Of a DNA stretch of 64,000 nucleotides, positions 16,947 through 25,084 are shown one piece after another. The notes beneath the pieces are model-generated. The model made no database searches. It was not told the origin of the DNA and was given only the letters and a program-made list of their open reading frames with translations. Positions within the stretch are counted from its first letter, which is position 1. Every line of letters begins with the position of its first letter. The position numbers were made by a program, and so were the translations under genes. Origin of the DNA: Rubrivivax sp. (GTDB lineage Bacteria; Pseudomonadota; Gammaproteobacteria; Burkholderiales; Burkholderiaceae_C). The stretch spans positions 248,001 to 312,000 of the forward strand of contig JAHBZT010000003.1 in assembly GCA_019635315.1 (NCBI GenBank), in the 5' to 3' direction.

Positions 16947-18536
16947 TCAACGGCTTGAAGTCGCTTCAGGTGCCTTGCGCTCGAGGACGACATACCTGCC
17001 CAAGGTGAACTGTGGGCTGAAGTTCTGTCGCAGGTAATCGTCGAGCAGGCTGACCCCGGAGGGGATGGAACTGTCGTTCGGTTCCGAAGGCGCAGGCATC
17101 GTAGCGATCACGGCAATACGCACACGCTGCGCGTCGAGCCTGCGAACGATCTCGGACTGCACGGCCGCCGTCGTCACGATGCCCGGGTGCATCTCGTTCC
17201 ATGGCACCGGTATGGGGCGTTGAAGAAGAAAGTACATCAGTGCGTCGTTGACGAAGATCAAGTCGTGACGGTTGTTCCCGACGAACACCGGGTCGCCTCT
17301 GGAGGTGGCCTCGCGTACGCGCCGTGCCACTTCAAGTGCTTCGGCATCGACTGACATGCAACGAGCGGACTTGGGTTTGGCCAGGCAATGCGTGATGTGC
17401 CCGAGGTTGAGCGCCGGCAGGGCTGTCGCCGCGGTGGCAGTGACGACCAGCAGGCCGGCAGCCGCCGCGAGCGGAGCAGCTGAGCGCAGGGCCGCCGTCG
17501 TCGATGCGGCCAGCCCCGGCGAAAGCGTGGCCATGGTAGCCAGCACCAACACTGCACTTGGCGCAACGTGCGACAGGTCCAGCCGGCTGAAGGCCTGCTG
17601 GGTAAAGAGTGCGGTGGTGGTCCACGCTACCGTGGCGAACGTGGCCGTGGCCGGAGGCCGCGAACGCCATGTCGCCACGAGCATCGGCAGCAAGGCGAGC
17701 AGAGCCAACGGAACGGACCACGCCATCAGCCAGTCGCGCCATCCTGCTGCAAACCCGCCGATCAGCGGAGGTACCGGCAGCGCGCGGTTTGCCCGCATGA
17801 CCGTGGCCGGAACGACGACGGCCTGTTCCCAGAACGCCGACCACCCGACTGTCAGGGCTAAGGCCAACAAGATGCCGCCGGCGACGACGGCAAGTGCAAC
17901 CAAGTATGCGGTCAACGCTCGCAATGGCGCGGCTGAGTCGCAGTGTCGGCGGTGCCTTAGCCACAGAGCCGCAAGGGCGAGCGCGGCCGCAACCCCCAGG
18001 TAGGCTGCAAAGTCGTGCCGGAAGGCGACCAGGGCGCCGCCAATGGCCCCAGCCAGCAAGGCACCCGACACGGCGGGCCGCGCAATTGCGCCAGCAAGCA
18101 GTGCCAAGGAAAGTACGGCCAGCGCCAGTCCGGTGCCTGCGGCGTACGCCGGGTAGATGCCCGCGCAGTACCAGACCGCGGCCATTGCCAGCGCAAGCAT
18201 GGCCACAGGCCGCGAAGCCACACGAAACAGCCACATGGCCAGGGCACCCACCAGCACGAGACCCCATAGCGCATGAACGGCGCGCGTCACGGCCACGCTA
18301 GGCTCGAACGCGGCATAGGCCAGCGCCAACAGCCCGGCCGATCCTGGCGGATAGGCCGCCCAAAAGTCGCGGTGCGGCAATTCGCCTTGCAGCAAGCGCC
18401 AGGCGTTCGTCATGGCGAACCCTTGGTCGTAGAAGCCGACGCGTGCAGCGATGGCGTCGCCAACGACCAACGCGGCGCAGGCGATGATGGTGAGCCATCC
18501 TGCAACGCCCGGCGACTTCAGCACAGTGGTCGACAC
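16947..18536 (-). CDS. GT-C family membrane glycosyltransferase (ArnT/PMT-like)
   Basis: A 529-residue protein with about ten membrane helices and a soluble C-terminal domain from about residue 385. The first periplasmic loop has the GT-C arrangement of an acidic residue, GFYDQGFAMTNAW, followed by GELPHRDFWAAYPPGS, as in polyprenyl-phosphate-sugar-dependent transferases. Such enzymes use a lipid-monophosphate sugar and act on the periplasmic face. The best start is GTG at the 5' end of the frame, 27 bases after the small transporter gene. Context with a UbiA-type enzyme and an EamA-like transporter suggests it uses the lipid-linked sugar they provide. Confidence 0.7.
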   Translation of the reverse strand: MSTTVLKSPGVAGWLTIIACAALVVGDAIAARVGFYDQGFAMTNAWRLLQGELPHRDFWAAYPPGSAGLLALAYAAFEPSVAVTRAVHALWGLVLVGALAMWLFRVASRPVAMLALAMAAVWYCAGIYPAYAAGTGLALAVLSLALLAGAIARPAVSGALLAGAIGGALVAFRHDFAAYLGVAAALALAALWLRHRRHCDSAAPLRALTAYLVALAVVAGGILLALALTVGWSAFWEQAVVVPATVMRANRALPVPPLIGGFAAGWRDWLMAWSVPLALLALLPMLVATWRSRPPATATFATVAWTTTALFTQQAFSRLDLSHVAPSAVLVLATMATLSPGLAASTTAALRSAAPLAAAAGLLVVTATAATALPALNLGHITHCLAKPKSARCMSVDAEALEVARRVREATSRGDPVFVGNNRHDLIFVNDALMYFLLQRPIPVPWNEMHPGIVTTAAVQSEIVRRLDAQRVRIAVIATMPAPSEPNDSSIPSGVSLLDDYLRQNFSPQFTLGRYVVLERKAPEATSSR

Positions 18537-18563
18537 GACGTGCCCCTGCCCAGCCGTGACGGC

Positions 18564-18941
18564 TCAAGTGCGTGCCACGAGCGCGACCCCCAATGCGATC
18601 ATGACCACACCGGCGACGCGAGTGGCGGTCACGGACTCGCCGAGCACATACCCCACCCCAACGGTGATCACAAACCCGAGGCCGACCAGCGGGTAGGCTT
18701 TGCTCACGTCCCAACGGGAGAGCACGGAAAGCCAGAACAGCACGCTGACCACGTAGAGACTCAAGCCCATCAGCACGCCGGGCTGCATGAGCACGGCGAC
18801 CATGTGCGCGAGCCAGCCACCGGCGTCGCCGGCCGCACGGCCGCGTGCCGCCGCAGCCGTCATGCCGGCCTTGAGCGCGAACTGCGCTGCCACCGACAGC
18901 AGTACGCTCAGGAGAGCCATCGCGAATGTGACCACGGTCAC
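18564..18941 (-). CDS. Small EamA/SMR-like four-helix transporter (ArnE-like flippase candidate)
   Basis: A 125-residue protein with four hydrophobic helices, matching the half-size DMT superfamily that includes ArnE/ArnF and SMR pumps. The end helix GVVMIALGVALVART is typical. The GTG start overlaps the HAD-UbiA stop as GTGA; a TTG 18 bases upstream is the alternative. Small transporters of this size act as dimers and in ArnE/F move a lipid-phosphate-linked sugar across the membrane. Its position between a lipid-carrier enzyme and a GT-C transferase fits that role well, although a drug or metabolite efflux role is possible. Confidence 0.75.
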   Translation of the reverse strand: MTVVTFAMALLSVLLSVAAQFALKAGMTAAAARGRAAGDAGGWLAHMVAVLMQPGVLMGLSLYVVSVLFWLSVLSRWDVSKAYPLVGLGFVITVGVGYVLGESVTATRVAGVVMIALGVALVART

Positions 18942-20410
18942 CCGCCCCAGTGACCCCAATGGGCCAGCACCGACAGCGCGACCATCGCGGTGAAGACGAT
19001 CCGGCTGCCGCGGTCGCGCAGAGTAAACACGATCGGGTCGTCATGCATCTCGCCCCGCGCGGTCTTGATCCACAGTCGACCTACCCAGTAGAGAAGCGCA
19101 AGGGCCACCAGCCAGAGCATCTCGCTCATCCGGTGCAGGTTCTGGGCATCGGCGGAGCCCACGTAGAGGCAGAAGACCACCACGGCGCTGATGCCCAGCC
19201 CTACGCCCATGGGCCACAGGATCACGAGATCTTCCACACCGTAGTCCCGGCCGCGCGAACCCGGCTTTCCCAGGCCGCGCAGCGTGACCAGCTCTGCGCA
19301 GCGTTTGACCAGGGCCAGGCTGCCGAATAGCAGCACTGCAAAGGCCAGCAGCCAGGGGCTGACCGCCACGCCTATGGCAACCGACCCTGCGAGTACTCGC
19401 CACGTATAGAGGGATGCCAGGCAAAGCACGTCGATCAGCACGTACTGCTTCAGTGCCCAGCTGTACGCAGTCGTCAGCACTACATAGGCGATGAGCATGC
19501 CCAGGAATGCCGGCGAGACGGCGGCCGCCAGTGCTAGGCCGCCCGCCAGCAGCACGGCTGCCACGGCAATTCCATCGACCAGCGGCAATGCACCGCTGGC
19601 GAACGGCCGGTGCCGCTTGCGCGGGTGCGCTCGATCGCTGTCGAGATCCCAGAGGTCGTTGGCAAGGTAGGTCGCAGACGCAGCCATGCAGAATGCGACG
19701 AATGCGAGCAGTGCGGAGGAGAGTTTGGCCAGGTCTACGAACTGGAAGGACACGAAGAGCGGCACGAACACCAGCAGGTTCTTCACGAACTGATGAACTC
19801 GCAGGGCCCGAAGCCACACGCCAAGCCCGACGGCCAAACCGTCAAATTGCCGTTCAACGGGCGCAGCGACCTGGCGCAGCAGCCGTGCAGGCAACGCGAC
19901 GGGAATGGCGCCCGTGGCCGCCTTCCAGATCGGCAGGTCTGCTGCGCTGTCGCCAGCGTAGACGAAGCTGGGACCGACCTTTGCCAGGATCGCCTCCAGC
20001 TTGGCGCCAGCCTTGAGGTTGCGCTGCCCATCGGACGCGATGACTTCGTCGAAGCAGCCCAGGTGATCGGCGACGCGTTGCGCTACCTTGTGGTCGGCGG
20101 CGGTAGCCAGTATCACCCGACGACCGGCGGCACGCTCGGCGCGGAGATAGCCGACAAGGTCGGCTCGCCATGGAAGTGTGTCCATCGGCAAGTCGATGCG
20201 ACTTGCGATCTCGTTCTTGAGCCGGGCTCGGCCACTGAGCACCCAGTGAGGTAGCCGCAACGCGTGCCAGGGCTCACGGCGCAGCAGACGAAGCGCGCCC
20301 TCGACCAGGGTGTCACTCGCAACCAAGGTGCCGTCGAGATCCACCACAAGCGGTGGGCTCCCTGCGTCCTGGCCAGGCGCAACGTGTTGCGCCACCGATG
20401 AGTCCTTCAT
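18938..20410 (-). CDS. HAD phosphatase-UbiA prenyltransferase fusion (decaprenyl-phosphate phosphoribosyltransferase-like)
   Basis: A 490-residue two-domain protein. Residues 20-185 are a HAD phosphatase with the nucleophile motif DLDGT (Asp24, Asp26), a LATAAD threonine-type motif II and the YAGDSAADLP acidic motif. Residues 195-490 are a UbiA-superfamily membrane domain with the metal-binding motif NDLWDLDSD near residue 251 and a second loop around YSWALKQYVLIDV. UbiA members with this pattern transfer phosphoribose to polyprenyl phosphate, and a phosphatase then removes the 5'-phosphate, as in mycobacterial arabinan donor synthesis. The ATG at 20410 is preferred over a TTG nine bases upstream. 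It opens a coupled set with a transporter and a GT-C enzyme. Confidence 0.82.
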   Translation of the reverse strand: MKDSSVAQHVAPGQDAGSPPLVVDLDGTLVASDTLVEGALRLLRREPWHALRLPHWVLSGRARLKNEIASRIDLPMDTLPWRADLVGYLRAERAAGRRVILATAADHKVAQRVADHLGCFDEVIASDGQRNLKAGAKLEAILAKVGPSFVYAGDSAADLPIWKAATGAIPVALPARLLRQVAAPVERQFDGLAVGLGVWLRALRVHQFVKNLLVFVPLFVSFQFVDLAKLSSALLAFVAFCMAASATYLANDLWDLDSDRAHPRKRHRPFASGALPLVDGIAVAAVLLAGGLALAAAVSPAFLGMLIAYVVLTTAYSWALKQYVLIDVLCLASLYTWRVLAGSVAIGVAVSPWLLAFAVLLFGSLALVKRCAELVTLRGLGKPGSRGRDYGVEDLVILWPMGVGLGISAVVVFCLYVGSADAQNLHRMSEMLWLVALALLYWVGRLWIKTARGEMHDDPIVFTLRDRGSRIVFTAMVALSVLAHWGHWGG

Positions 20411-20940
20411 GACGGACAAGTGAGCCTCAACAGCGTGCGTGGTCGTGCGTGGACGGAGCCGTCAGGTCGGTGAAGCAGTCGGAGTGAGATGGTGGAATGG
20501 CGTACCACTGGGGAGCAACTGCCGAGTCGAACACGCTGCGACCGACCACCAAGCCACAAACGCACTTCCAGCTGCCTCCTGGCAACCCCGGTGGCCAGCG
20601 AAAGCGAGGGTGCAATGGTCGGATTGCAGCAACCGCGAGCTGGATAGAGACGCCTTCAACAGACATGCCAGCCGCTTCTAGCAGCTGGTTCGTCTTGGCT
20701 GGAAACCATATCGAATTTAACCCGAAGCTGATGCTCGGCCAGGCGGGACCACCTGCGATCGTGGCGCTCGCCACGAAAGAATCGTTGAATCCCGCACTGC
20801 TGGAGAGACCAATCGTCTGTCTTCGGTCGGTATACCCGGCGACGAGGCGACCGGTCGCGCCCGTGCTCGTGCACACGGTGCACTTCAGCGCAGCGCCAGT
20901 GACTTCGCTAAGGCAGTACCCGGGCCGACCCCGGCGCGAC
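20411..20940. other. Gene-free stretch upstream of the HAD-UbiA operon
   Basis: About 530 bases between two leftward genes. Base composition is visibly less GC-rich than the surroundings, and the open frames on both strands have unlike codon use and no recognisable motif. It probably holds the promoter of the 20410-11882 operon and the 3' end of the beta-propeller lipoprotein transcript. No sigma-54 GCAA-N7-GCCA pattern (minus-strand reading) was found in it. No terminator with a T-tract was seen. Confidence 0.55.
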
Positions 20941-22542
20941 CTAGACGCCGCCCGGACGAATGGCCTGCACGGCGCTGGTGACGGACTCGCCGAACCACAG
21001 GAATGCACCCAGCGCGGTCGACCAACGCAGCCGGGAGTAGTCGAAGTCGGCGCCTATAAGGCTGTTACCGCCCAGCGCTTCCGCCGTGACCTGCCATCGG
21101 CCGGCGAGCAGCGCGCCCGTCTGGTCGTCGGCCGCCGGCGGGCTCAGTTTCCACAGCAGGTTGGAGCCGGCGACCCGGTTGACGGCATAGAACGCGCCGT
21201 TGACCGGGCAGCGCGACCAGCTGACGGTCCACGAACTCCCGTTCTTCGTGGGCCAACTCGTCGCATCGACCGTGAGCTGGGTCCAGTTCCAGGCTGCGCC
21301 GGCCTTGACGGCGCTGATCGGTGCCGCCCAGAACGTCATCGGAACGGGGCCACTGGGTTCGTGCCGCACCATCACGAACAGGTCGCCGATGATGAAGTTG
21401 GTGCTATCGATGCGCACCACCACGGCGGTACTGGCGTTGCGCCGCACCCAGGTCATGTTTGACAGGTCGAGGTAATCCAGCGCACCAGAGGTGCTCGTGC
21501 TGACGAAGTTGTGCCCGATGACCACCCGATGCGCCGCGCTGTAGCCGATGCCGGTCACGTCGCTGCCGTGGCTGGGGCGCAGGTTTGCAGTGCGGCTGAA
21601 CAGTCCGGTGTCGGCATCCCAGACCCAGGACCCGCGAAGTCCGGTACCGCTGCAGTTGCCGGTCGGCTGCCAGGCGACGACTATCTTTCCACGCGCATTG
21701 CCGGCATCCGCCGGCGGTATGTAGACGAAGGAGTTGCGCGTGTGCGAGCCCATGGGTGGGTTGTATCCGGGCTGCCTGAATGCCTCGGGCCAGTCCGAAG
21801 AGTCGCCCGTCCAGTCGCCCCATGTGGCATCGAACTGCCGGGCTGGCGGGTAGACCCCAGGCTGCCAGAGACTGGCGTTGACGACGGGCGTAGGCAGCGG
21901 TTTGGTAATCAGCTTCCAGACCCGTTCGGCCACGTCGAAGCCGACCCAGCAGCAGGCCTCGAGGTTCGTGCTGTGCCCCGGAGCGCCGTAGGTCATCAAG
22001 GTGCCGGCGTTGCCGATGCCCTCGGCGAAGACCGCGCCGCTGAAGGCGCTCAGGGCACCCGCGCCCCAGCCGACGGAGGTTTCCCAGGGCGCCTGGTTCG
22101 GGTAGTTCGGGTTGAGCGTCGGATCAAGCCGTGGGTTGATGTCCGCGCGGGTGTTCCTGCTGATGGACTCGATCAGCCCGCCCTGCGGGGGTGCGGGCGG
22201 CGGGCTGGGGGCTGGTGCGGGCGGAGGCGGAGGCGGAGGCGGTGGTGGAGGCGGTGGCGGTGGCGGTGGCGGTGGCGGCGCAGGCGCAGGCGCAGGCGGT
22301 GCCGGTGCCGGTGCAGGCGGTGCTGGCGCAGGGGAGGGCGGTGCCGGTGCCGGTGCAGGCGGTGCCGGTGCAGGCGGCGGTGGTGCAGGCGCTGGCGGCG
22401 GGGCCGGGGTCACGGGATTCGAGTCGACGCCAGAGGGCCCGGAACCGCCCCCGCACGCTGCGGCAATCGGCGCAATGCCGAGCGCAGCCGCTCGCCGCAG
22501 CAGCACTCGACGACCAAGGTCCGCAAAATCGTCTGGTTGCAT
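20941..22542 (-). CDS. Tat-type lipoprotein with polyproline linker and beta-propeller-like domain
   Basis: A 533-residue exported protein. A twin-arginine start (GRRVLLRR) leads into a short hydrophobic stretch and a plausible lipobox ending at Cys30. Residues about 43-121 are almost pure proline/alanine, including a run of about twenty consecutive prolines. The remaining 400 residues are rich in Trp, Gly and Asp with repeated strand-turn units reminiscent of Kelch/beta-propeller proteins, but I recognise no family. The long linker would let the domain reach through the periplasm or sit away from the membrane. It is divergent from the PL14-like lipoprotein at 22940, with which it shares the leader design, so the two may act on the same polymer. 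Confidence 0.7.
   Translation of the reverse strand: MQPDDFADLGRRVLLRRAAALGIAPIAAACGGGSGPSGVDSNPVTPAPPPAPAPPPPAPAPPAPAPAPPSPAPAPPAPAPAPPAPAPAPPPPPPPPPPPPPPPPPPPPAPAPSPPPAPPQGGLIESISRNTRADINPRLDPTLNPNYPNQAPWETSVGWGAGALSAFSGAVFAEGIGNAGTLMTYGAPGHSTNLEACCWVGFDVAERVWKLITKPLPTPVVNASLWQPGVYPPARQFDATWGDWTGDSSDWPEAFRQPGYNPPMGSHTRNSFVYIPPADAGNARGKIVVAWQPTGNCSGTGLRGSWVWDADTGLFSRTANLRPSHGSDVTGIGYSAAHRVVIGHNFVSTSTSGALDYLDLSNMTWVRRNASTAVVVRIDSTNFIIGDLFVMVRHEPSGPVPMTFWAAPISAVKAGAAWNWTQLTVDATSWPTKNGSSWTVSWSRCPVNGAFYAVNRVAGSNLLWKLSPPAADDQTGALLAGRWQVTAEALGGNSLIGADFDYSRLRWSTALGAFLWFGESVTSAVQAIRPGGV
22190..22410. repeat. Imperfect GGC/GGT/GCA tract encoding polyproline linker
   Basis: On the plus strand this is a run of GGNGGN and GCAGGCGGTGCC-type units, read on the minus strand as Pro-Pro and Pro-Ala-Pro codons. 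It is low-complexity, slippage-prone coding repeat inside the lipoprotein gene rather than a CRISPR or intergenic repeat. Synonymous bases vary between units, so purifying selection on the proline tract is more likely than recent expansion for most of it. The central GGT/GGC part is the most uniform. Confidence 0.8.
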
Positions 22543-22939
22543 ATTCGATCTGGAAGTCAGGTCTGAGCCGACCGCGCCAGGTGCGCAGTCGCAGCGAATC
22601 GTTCGGGGGGTCGCGCAGGGGCACGCGCCCGCTACACCGTTGTCGGCGCGCGTGCGGTGGCGCTGAACGAGCAGCCTGGGTGCGGGGCGTGAGTTGTGAA
22701 ACCAGGCGTGACGCCAGGCGCGTCAACCGGAATCACGGGCACCGGCTGCCCATGGCCGGCGCGTGGCGCACTCGGTTTCAACTTCGGCGCATGGCCTGCT
22801 ATTTGCGTCGTTAAGCTCGTTGGTCTGGGTGCCGAAGAACGTCGCACAGGGCCGGGCACTCGCCGGCCCGGGGCATGCCGCCAGTTCACCTGGCCAGCCA
22901 GCTGCCCATGTCATCGATCGCTTGTTTCCGGACGTCCTG
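22543..22939. other. Divergent promoter region between the two polyproline lipoprotein genes
   Basis: About 400 gene-free bases between the starts of two divergent exported-protein genes. It contains a sigma-54-like element for the rightward gene (annotated separately) and several short inverted repeats such as GCCAGGCG around 22712. No open frame here has convincing coding character. No sigma-54 match was found for the leftward gene. Confidence 0.6.
22792..22807 (+). promoter_or_regulatory. Candidate sigma-54 (RpoN) promoter, -24/-12 element
   Basis: TGGCCTGCTATTTGCG matches the sigma-54 core TGGC-N7-TTGC exactly in spacing, with GG and GC ten bases apart. It would start transcription near 22818, leaving a leader of about 120 bases before the PL14-like lipoprotein. 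RpoN with the PrsK/PrsR pair is known to control PEP-CTERM and floc genes in related bacteria, which makes the match plausible. A chance match cannot be excluded: a similar pattern occurs upstream of the LysM gene. Confidence 0.45.
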
Positions 22940-25048
22940 ATGAACGAACGTGCACCCAACGACCCGCGGCGCCGCGCCCTGCTGGGCGGGTTTGCGGCCA
23001 CGCTGAGCGGCAGCGCACTGCTGGCAGGCTGCGGCGGTGGAGGTTCGGGAGCATCCAGTGCTGTCGATGCCCCGCCTCCGGCACCGGCCCCGGCGCCGCC
23101 CCCTCCTGCACCGGCACCTCCGGCACCGCCTCCATCGCCAGCGCCACCTTCGCCGCCGCCTGCACCGGCACCGGCCCCACCTCCTCCTGCTCCTTCTCCG
23201 CCGGCGCCACCAGCGCCAGCCCCTGCACCTTCTGCAGCCTACCGCAATGGGCAGACCTACCTGTTTCAGCCTGTGCCGACCGCCATGGCGTCGACGCTGG
23301 GCGGGTCGGCCTATTCGTATGAGCGCTGGGGCCCCACCAACAAGTGGGTGGATTTCCAGAGTGGCTGGGCGTGGGATAACGTCGGCGGCGACTACGTGGA
23401 CGGCAACCTGGTTCGCCAGGGTCCTGCGCCCTGGGCCAGGGTCAACCTCACGGCGGTCAGCGGCTCCACGGCGGTGCACGAATACACCGGCATCGACATC
23501 ACCGCGCTACTGCGGCAATGTCAGGTCCATGGCCGGTGGGCGGCGTTCCTGCTGCGCATGGCGCCGGGAAGCACGCAGCCGCGGTTGATCGCCGGGCCGC
23601 TGACGCCGGGCGGCCATGCGCCGCCGCTCATAGACGTGATCTACGGCGACGGCACGACCGCAGTGCTGAACTGCCGCATCGTGGCGCGCAGCACCGGCAG
23701 CAGTTCTTCGCCGATTACAACTGATCAGGCAGCGGGAGGCGGTCTGAACCTGCCGCTTTTCATGGAGTTCGAGCGCCCAGGCAAGCCAGTGGCCAGCGCT
23801 TCATTGCGATTCACGGTGGTGAACCACAGCAGCGGCAGTGGCCCGGGCACCGCAGAGCTCATGTTGCTGGATCCGCCGGTCAATGCCGAGCCGGTGTCCG
23901 GCTTGGCGGGACTGGCCTCACGCGCTGGGCCGCTCGACGCAGGCATCACGACCATGGCCGGCGTGATTGGCGCCCACAGGTACGTCGACGGCGAGTCCTT
24001 GGGGACCTTCGTATCGTCACAGGCGTGGAACTACAACGCAGAGAGTGCCTACGATCCCGCCATCTACGGCACAGGCCCGCAGGATCTGAACAAGCTGCCG
24101 CATGTCGATCTGGGCAAGTTCATTCGGGCCAATCAGGATTCGGACCTGTGGAGTCTTGTGCAGAGTGACTACCGGGCCGAAGGCTTTGTGCCCTTGGCTC
24201 CGGGCTTGGGGGCCCTGCGCGTCGAGATGCCCGACACGAACGTGAGCACGGGCGATGAACAGCGCAATGGTGGCACTACCGCTGCAGCACGCAAGATCAT
24301 GTTGCCACCGCAGGACTACGGTGTGCTGGACCGGATCTTCGTCCGCTACTACGTGCGCTTCGGCGGCCCCTACAACCCCGGGCGTGGTGACCGCAAGGAG
24401 GTGCGCCGCTTCGGCAATCCGGAATGGACGGCGATGGCTGGGAAGTGGGGCATTACGCCATCACACTCGACCACCTACGGCGGAGTCAGCGGCTCAGCAG
24501 GCGGCGGTCGCGGCTGGACCCTGCGCCACAAGTGGGCGGACTGTGAAGTCCAGATGGGTGGGCCCAGCGAAGGCGGCATCACGTCGGGCTGGCACCTGTG
24601 GGATTTCCTGAGCAACAACCCTGCGGGCTACCGATACGGCGCCGAGTCCGACGCGGTGCAGCGAGAGGCCTGGGGGCGTGGCGGAGGCCTGGGCGGCGTG
24701 ATCTACGCCAACCGCTGGTATTGCATCGAGCAGGAGGTCAAGCTCAACAGTGTCAGCCAGCCGTCGCCAGCCGGTGACGGTACGTTCTGGACGCCGGACG
24801 GCGAGTTGCGCGTGTGGGTCGATGGACGCCTTGCCTACGAGCGCAACGGCATGGTCTTTCGAAGCCTTCCCCTGTTTAGCCCGGCAGTGAACGCTGGCTT
24901 TCTTCGCCCGATCCGGGAACTTGGAGTGAAGGATCTCTGGTTCAACTGGTTCCACGGCGGCCTGAACAACAGCACTTACAAGCGCGTGATGTTCGTGACC
25001 GGCCTGGTCTGGGCGCGCGAGCGCATCGGGGCCATGCGGCTGGCTTGA
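22940..25048 (+). CDS. Tat-type lipoprotein with polyproline linker and PL14-like polysaccharide lyase domain
   Basis: A 702-residue exported protein. The leader DPRRRALLGGF is a twin-arginine signal with the lipobox LLAGC, making Cys31 the lipidation site. Residues about 40-100 form a proline/alanine linker. Residues about 110-300 form a beta-rich domain resembling DNRLRE/carbohydrate-binding modules. From about residue 460 the protein resembles polysaccharide lyase family 14, with RWYCIEQEVKLNS, GELRVWVDGRLAYERNG and DLWFNWFHGG. The KLPG substrate-binding signature of active PL14 alginate lyases is not obvious here, so activity is uncertain. It faces a second PL14-like gene tail to tail and has a sigma-54-like promoter upstream. 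The ATG at 22940 is the first that gives an export signal. Confidence 0.72.
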   Translation: MNERAPNDPRRRALLGGFAATLSGSALLAGCGGGGSGASSAVDAPPPAPAPAPPPPAPAPPAPPPSPAPPSPPPAPAPAPPPPAPSPPAPPAPAPAPSAAYRNGQTYLFQPVPTAMASTLGGSAYSYERWGPTNKWVDFQSGWAWDNVGGDYVDGNLVRQGPAPWARVNLTAVSGSTAVHEYTGIDITALLRQCQVHGRWAAFLLRMAPGSTQPRLIAGPLTPGGHAPPLIDVIYGDGTTAVLNCRIVARSTGSSSSPITTDQAAGGGLNLPLFMEFERPGKPVASASLRFTVVNHSSGSGPGTAELMLLDPPVNAEPVSGLAGLASRAGPLDAGITTMAGVIGAHRYVDGESLGTFVSSQAWNYNAESAYDPAIYGTGPQDLNKLPHVDLGKFIRANQDSDLWSLVQSDYRAEGFVPLAPGLGALRVEMPDTNVSTGDEQRNGGTTAAARKIMLPPQDYGVLDRIFVRYYVRFGGPYNPGRGDRKEVRRFGNPEWTAMAGKWGITPSHSTTYGGVSGSAGGGRGWTLRHKWADCEVQMGGPSEGGITSGWHLWDFLSNNPAGYRYGAESDAVQREAWGRGGGLGGVIYANRWYCIEQEVKLNSVSQPSPAGDGTFWTPDGELRVWVDGRLAYERNGMVFRSLPLFSPAVNAGFLRPIRELGVKDLWFNWFHGGLNNSTYKRVMFVTGLVWARERIGAMRLA
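23065..23237. repeat. Proline/alanine codon tract of the PL14-like lipoprotein
   Basis: CCG/CCT/GCA-rich low-complexity coding repeat specifying the Pro-Ala linker after the lipidated cysteine. It parallels the linker of the divergent gene but on the opposite strand, with no long identical DNA shared between them. Confidence 0.7.
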
Positions 25049-25057
25049 ACATGTGTC

Positions 25058-25077
25058 GCCGGGCCGGTTGGCCCGGC
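25058..25077. terminator. Hairpin between convergent PL14-like genes
   Basis: GCCGGGCC-GGTT-GGCCCGGC is a perfect eight-base-pair stem with a four-base loop in the 36-base gap between two convergent genes. It can fold on either transcript and probably limits read-through both ways. It lacks a T-tract, so intrinsic termination is not certain. Confidence 0.5.
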
Positions 25078-25084
25078 GCCGTGC

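Noticed and set aside
20427-21008. Leftward 193-codon frame before the HAD-UbiA gene
   Set aside because: It overlaps the end of the propeller-like lipoprotein gene, has uneven codon use, and shows no recognisable motif; treated as intergenic.
20497-21462. Rightward 321-codon frame across the 20411-20940 gap
   Set aside because: Two thirds of it is antisense to the lipoprotein gene and it has no motif.
22190-22410. CRISPR-like or tandem repeat array
   Set aside because: Units are short, variable codon repeats read as Pro/Ala in frame; there are no spacers.
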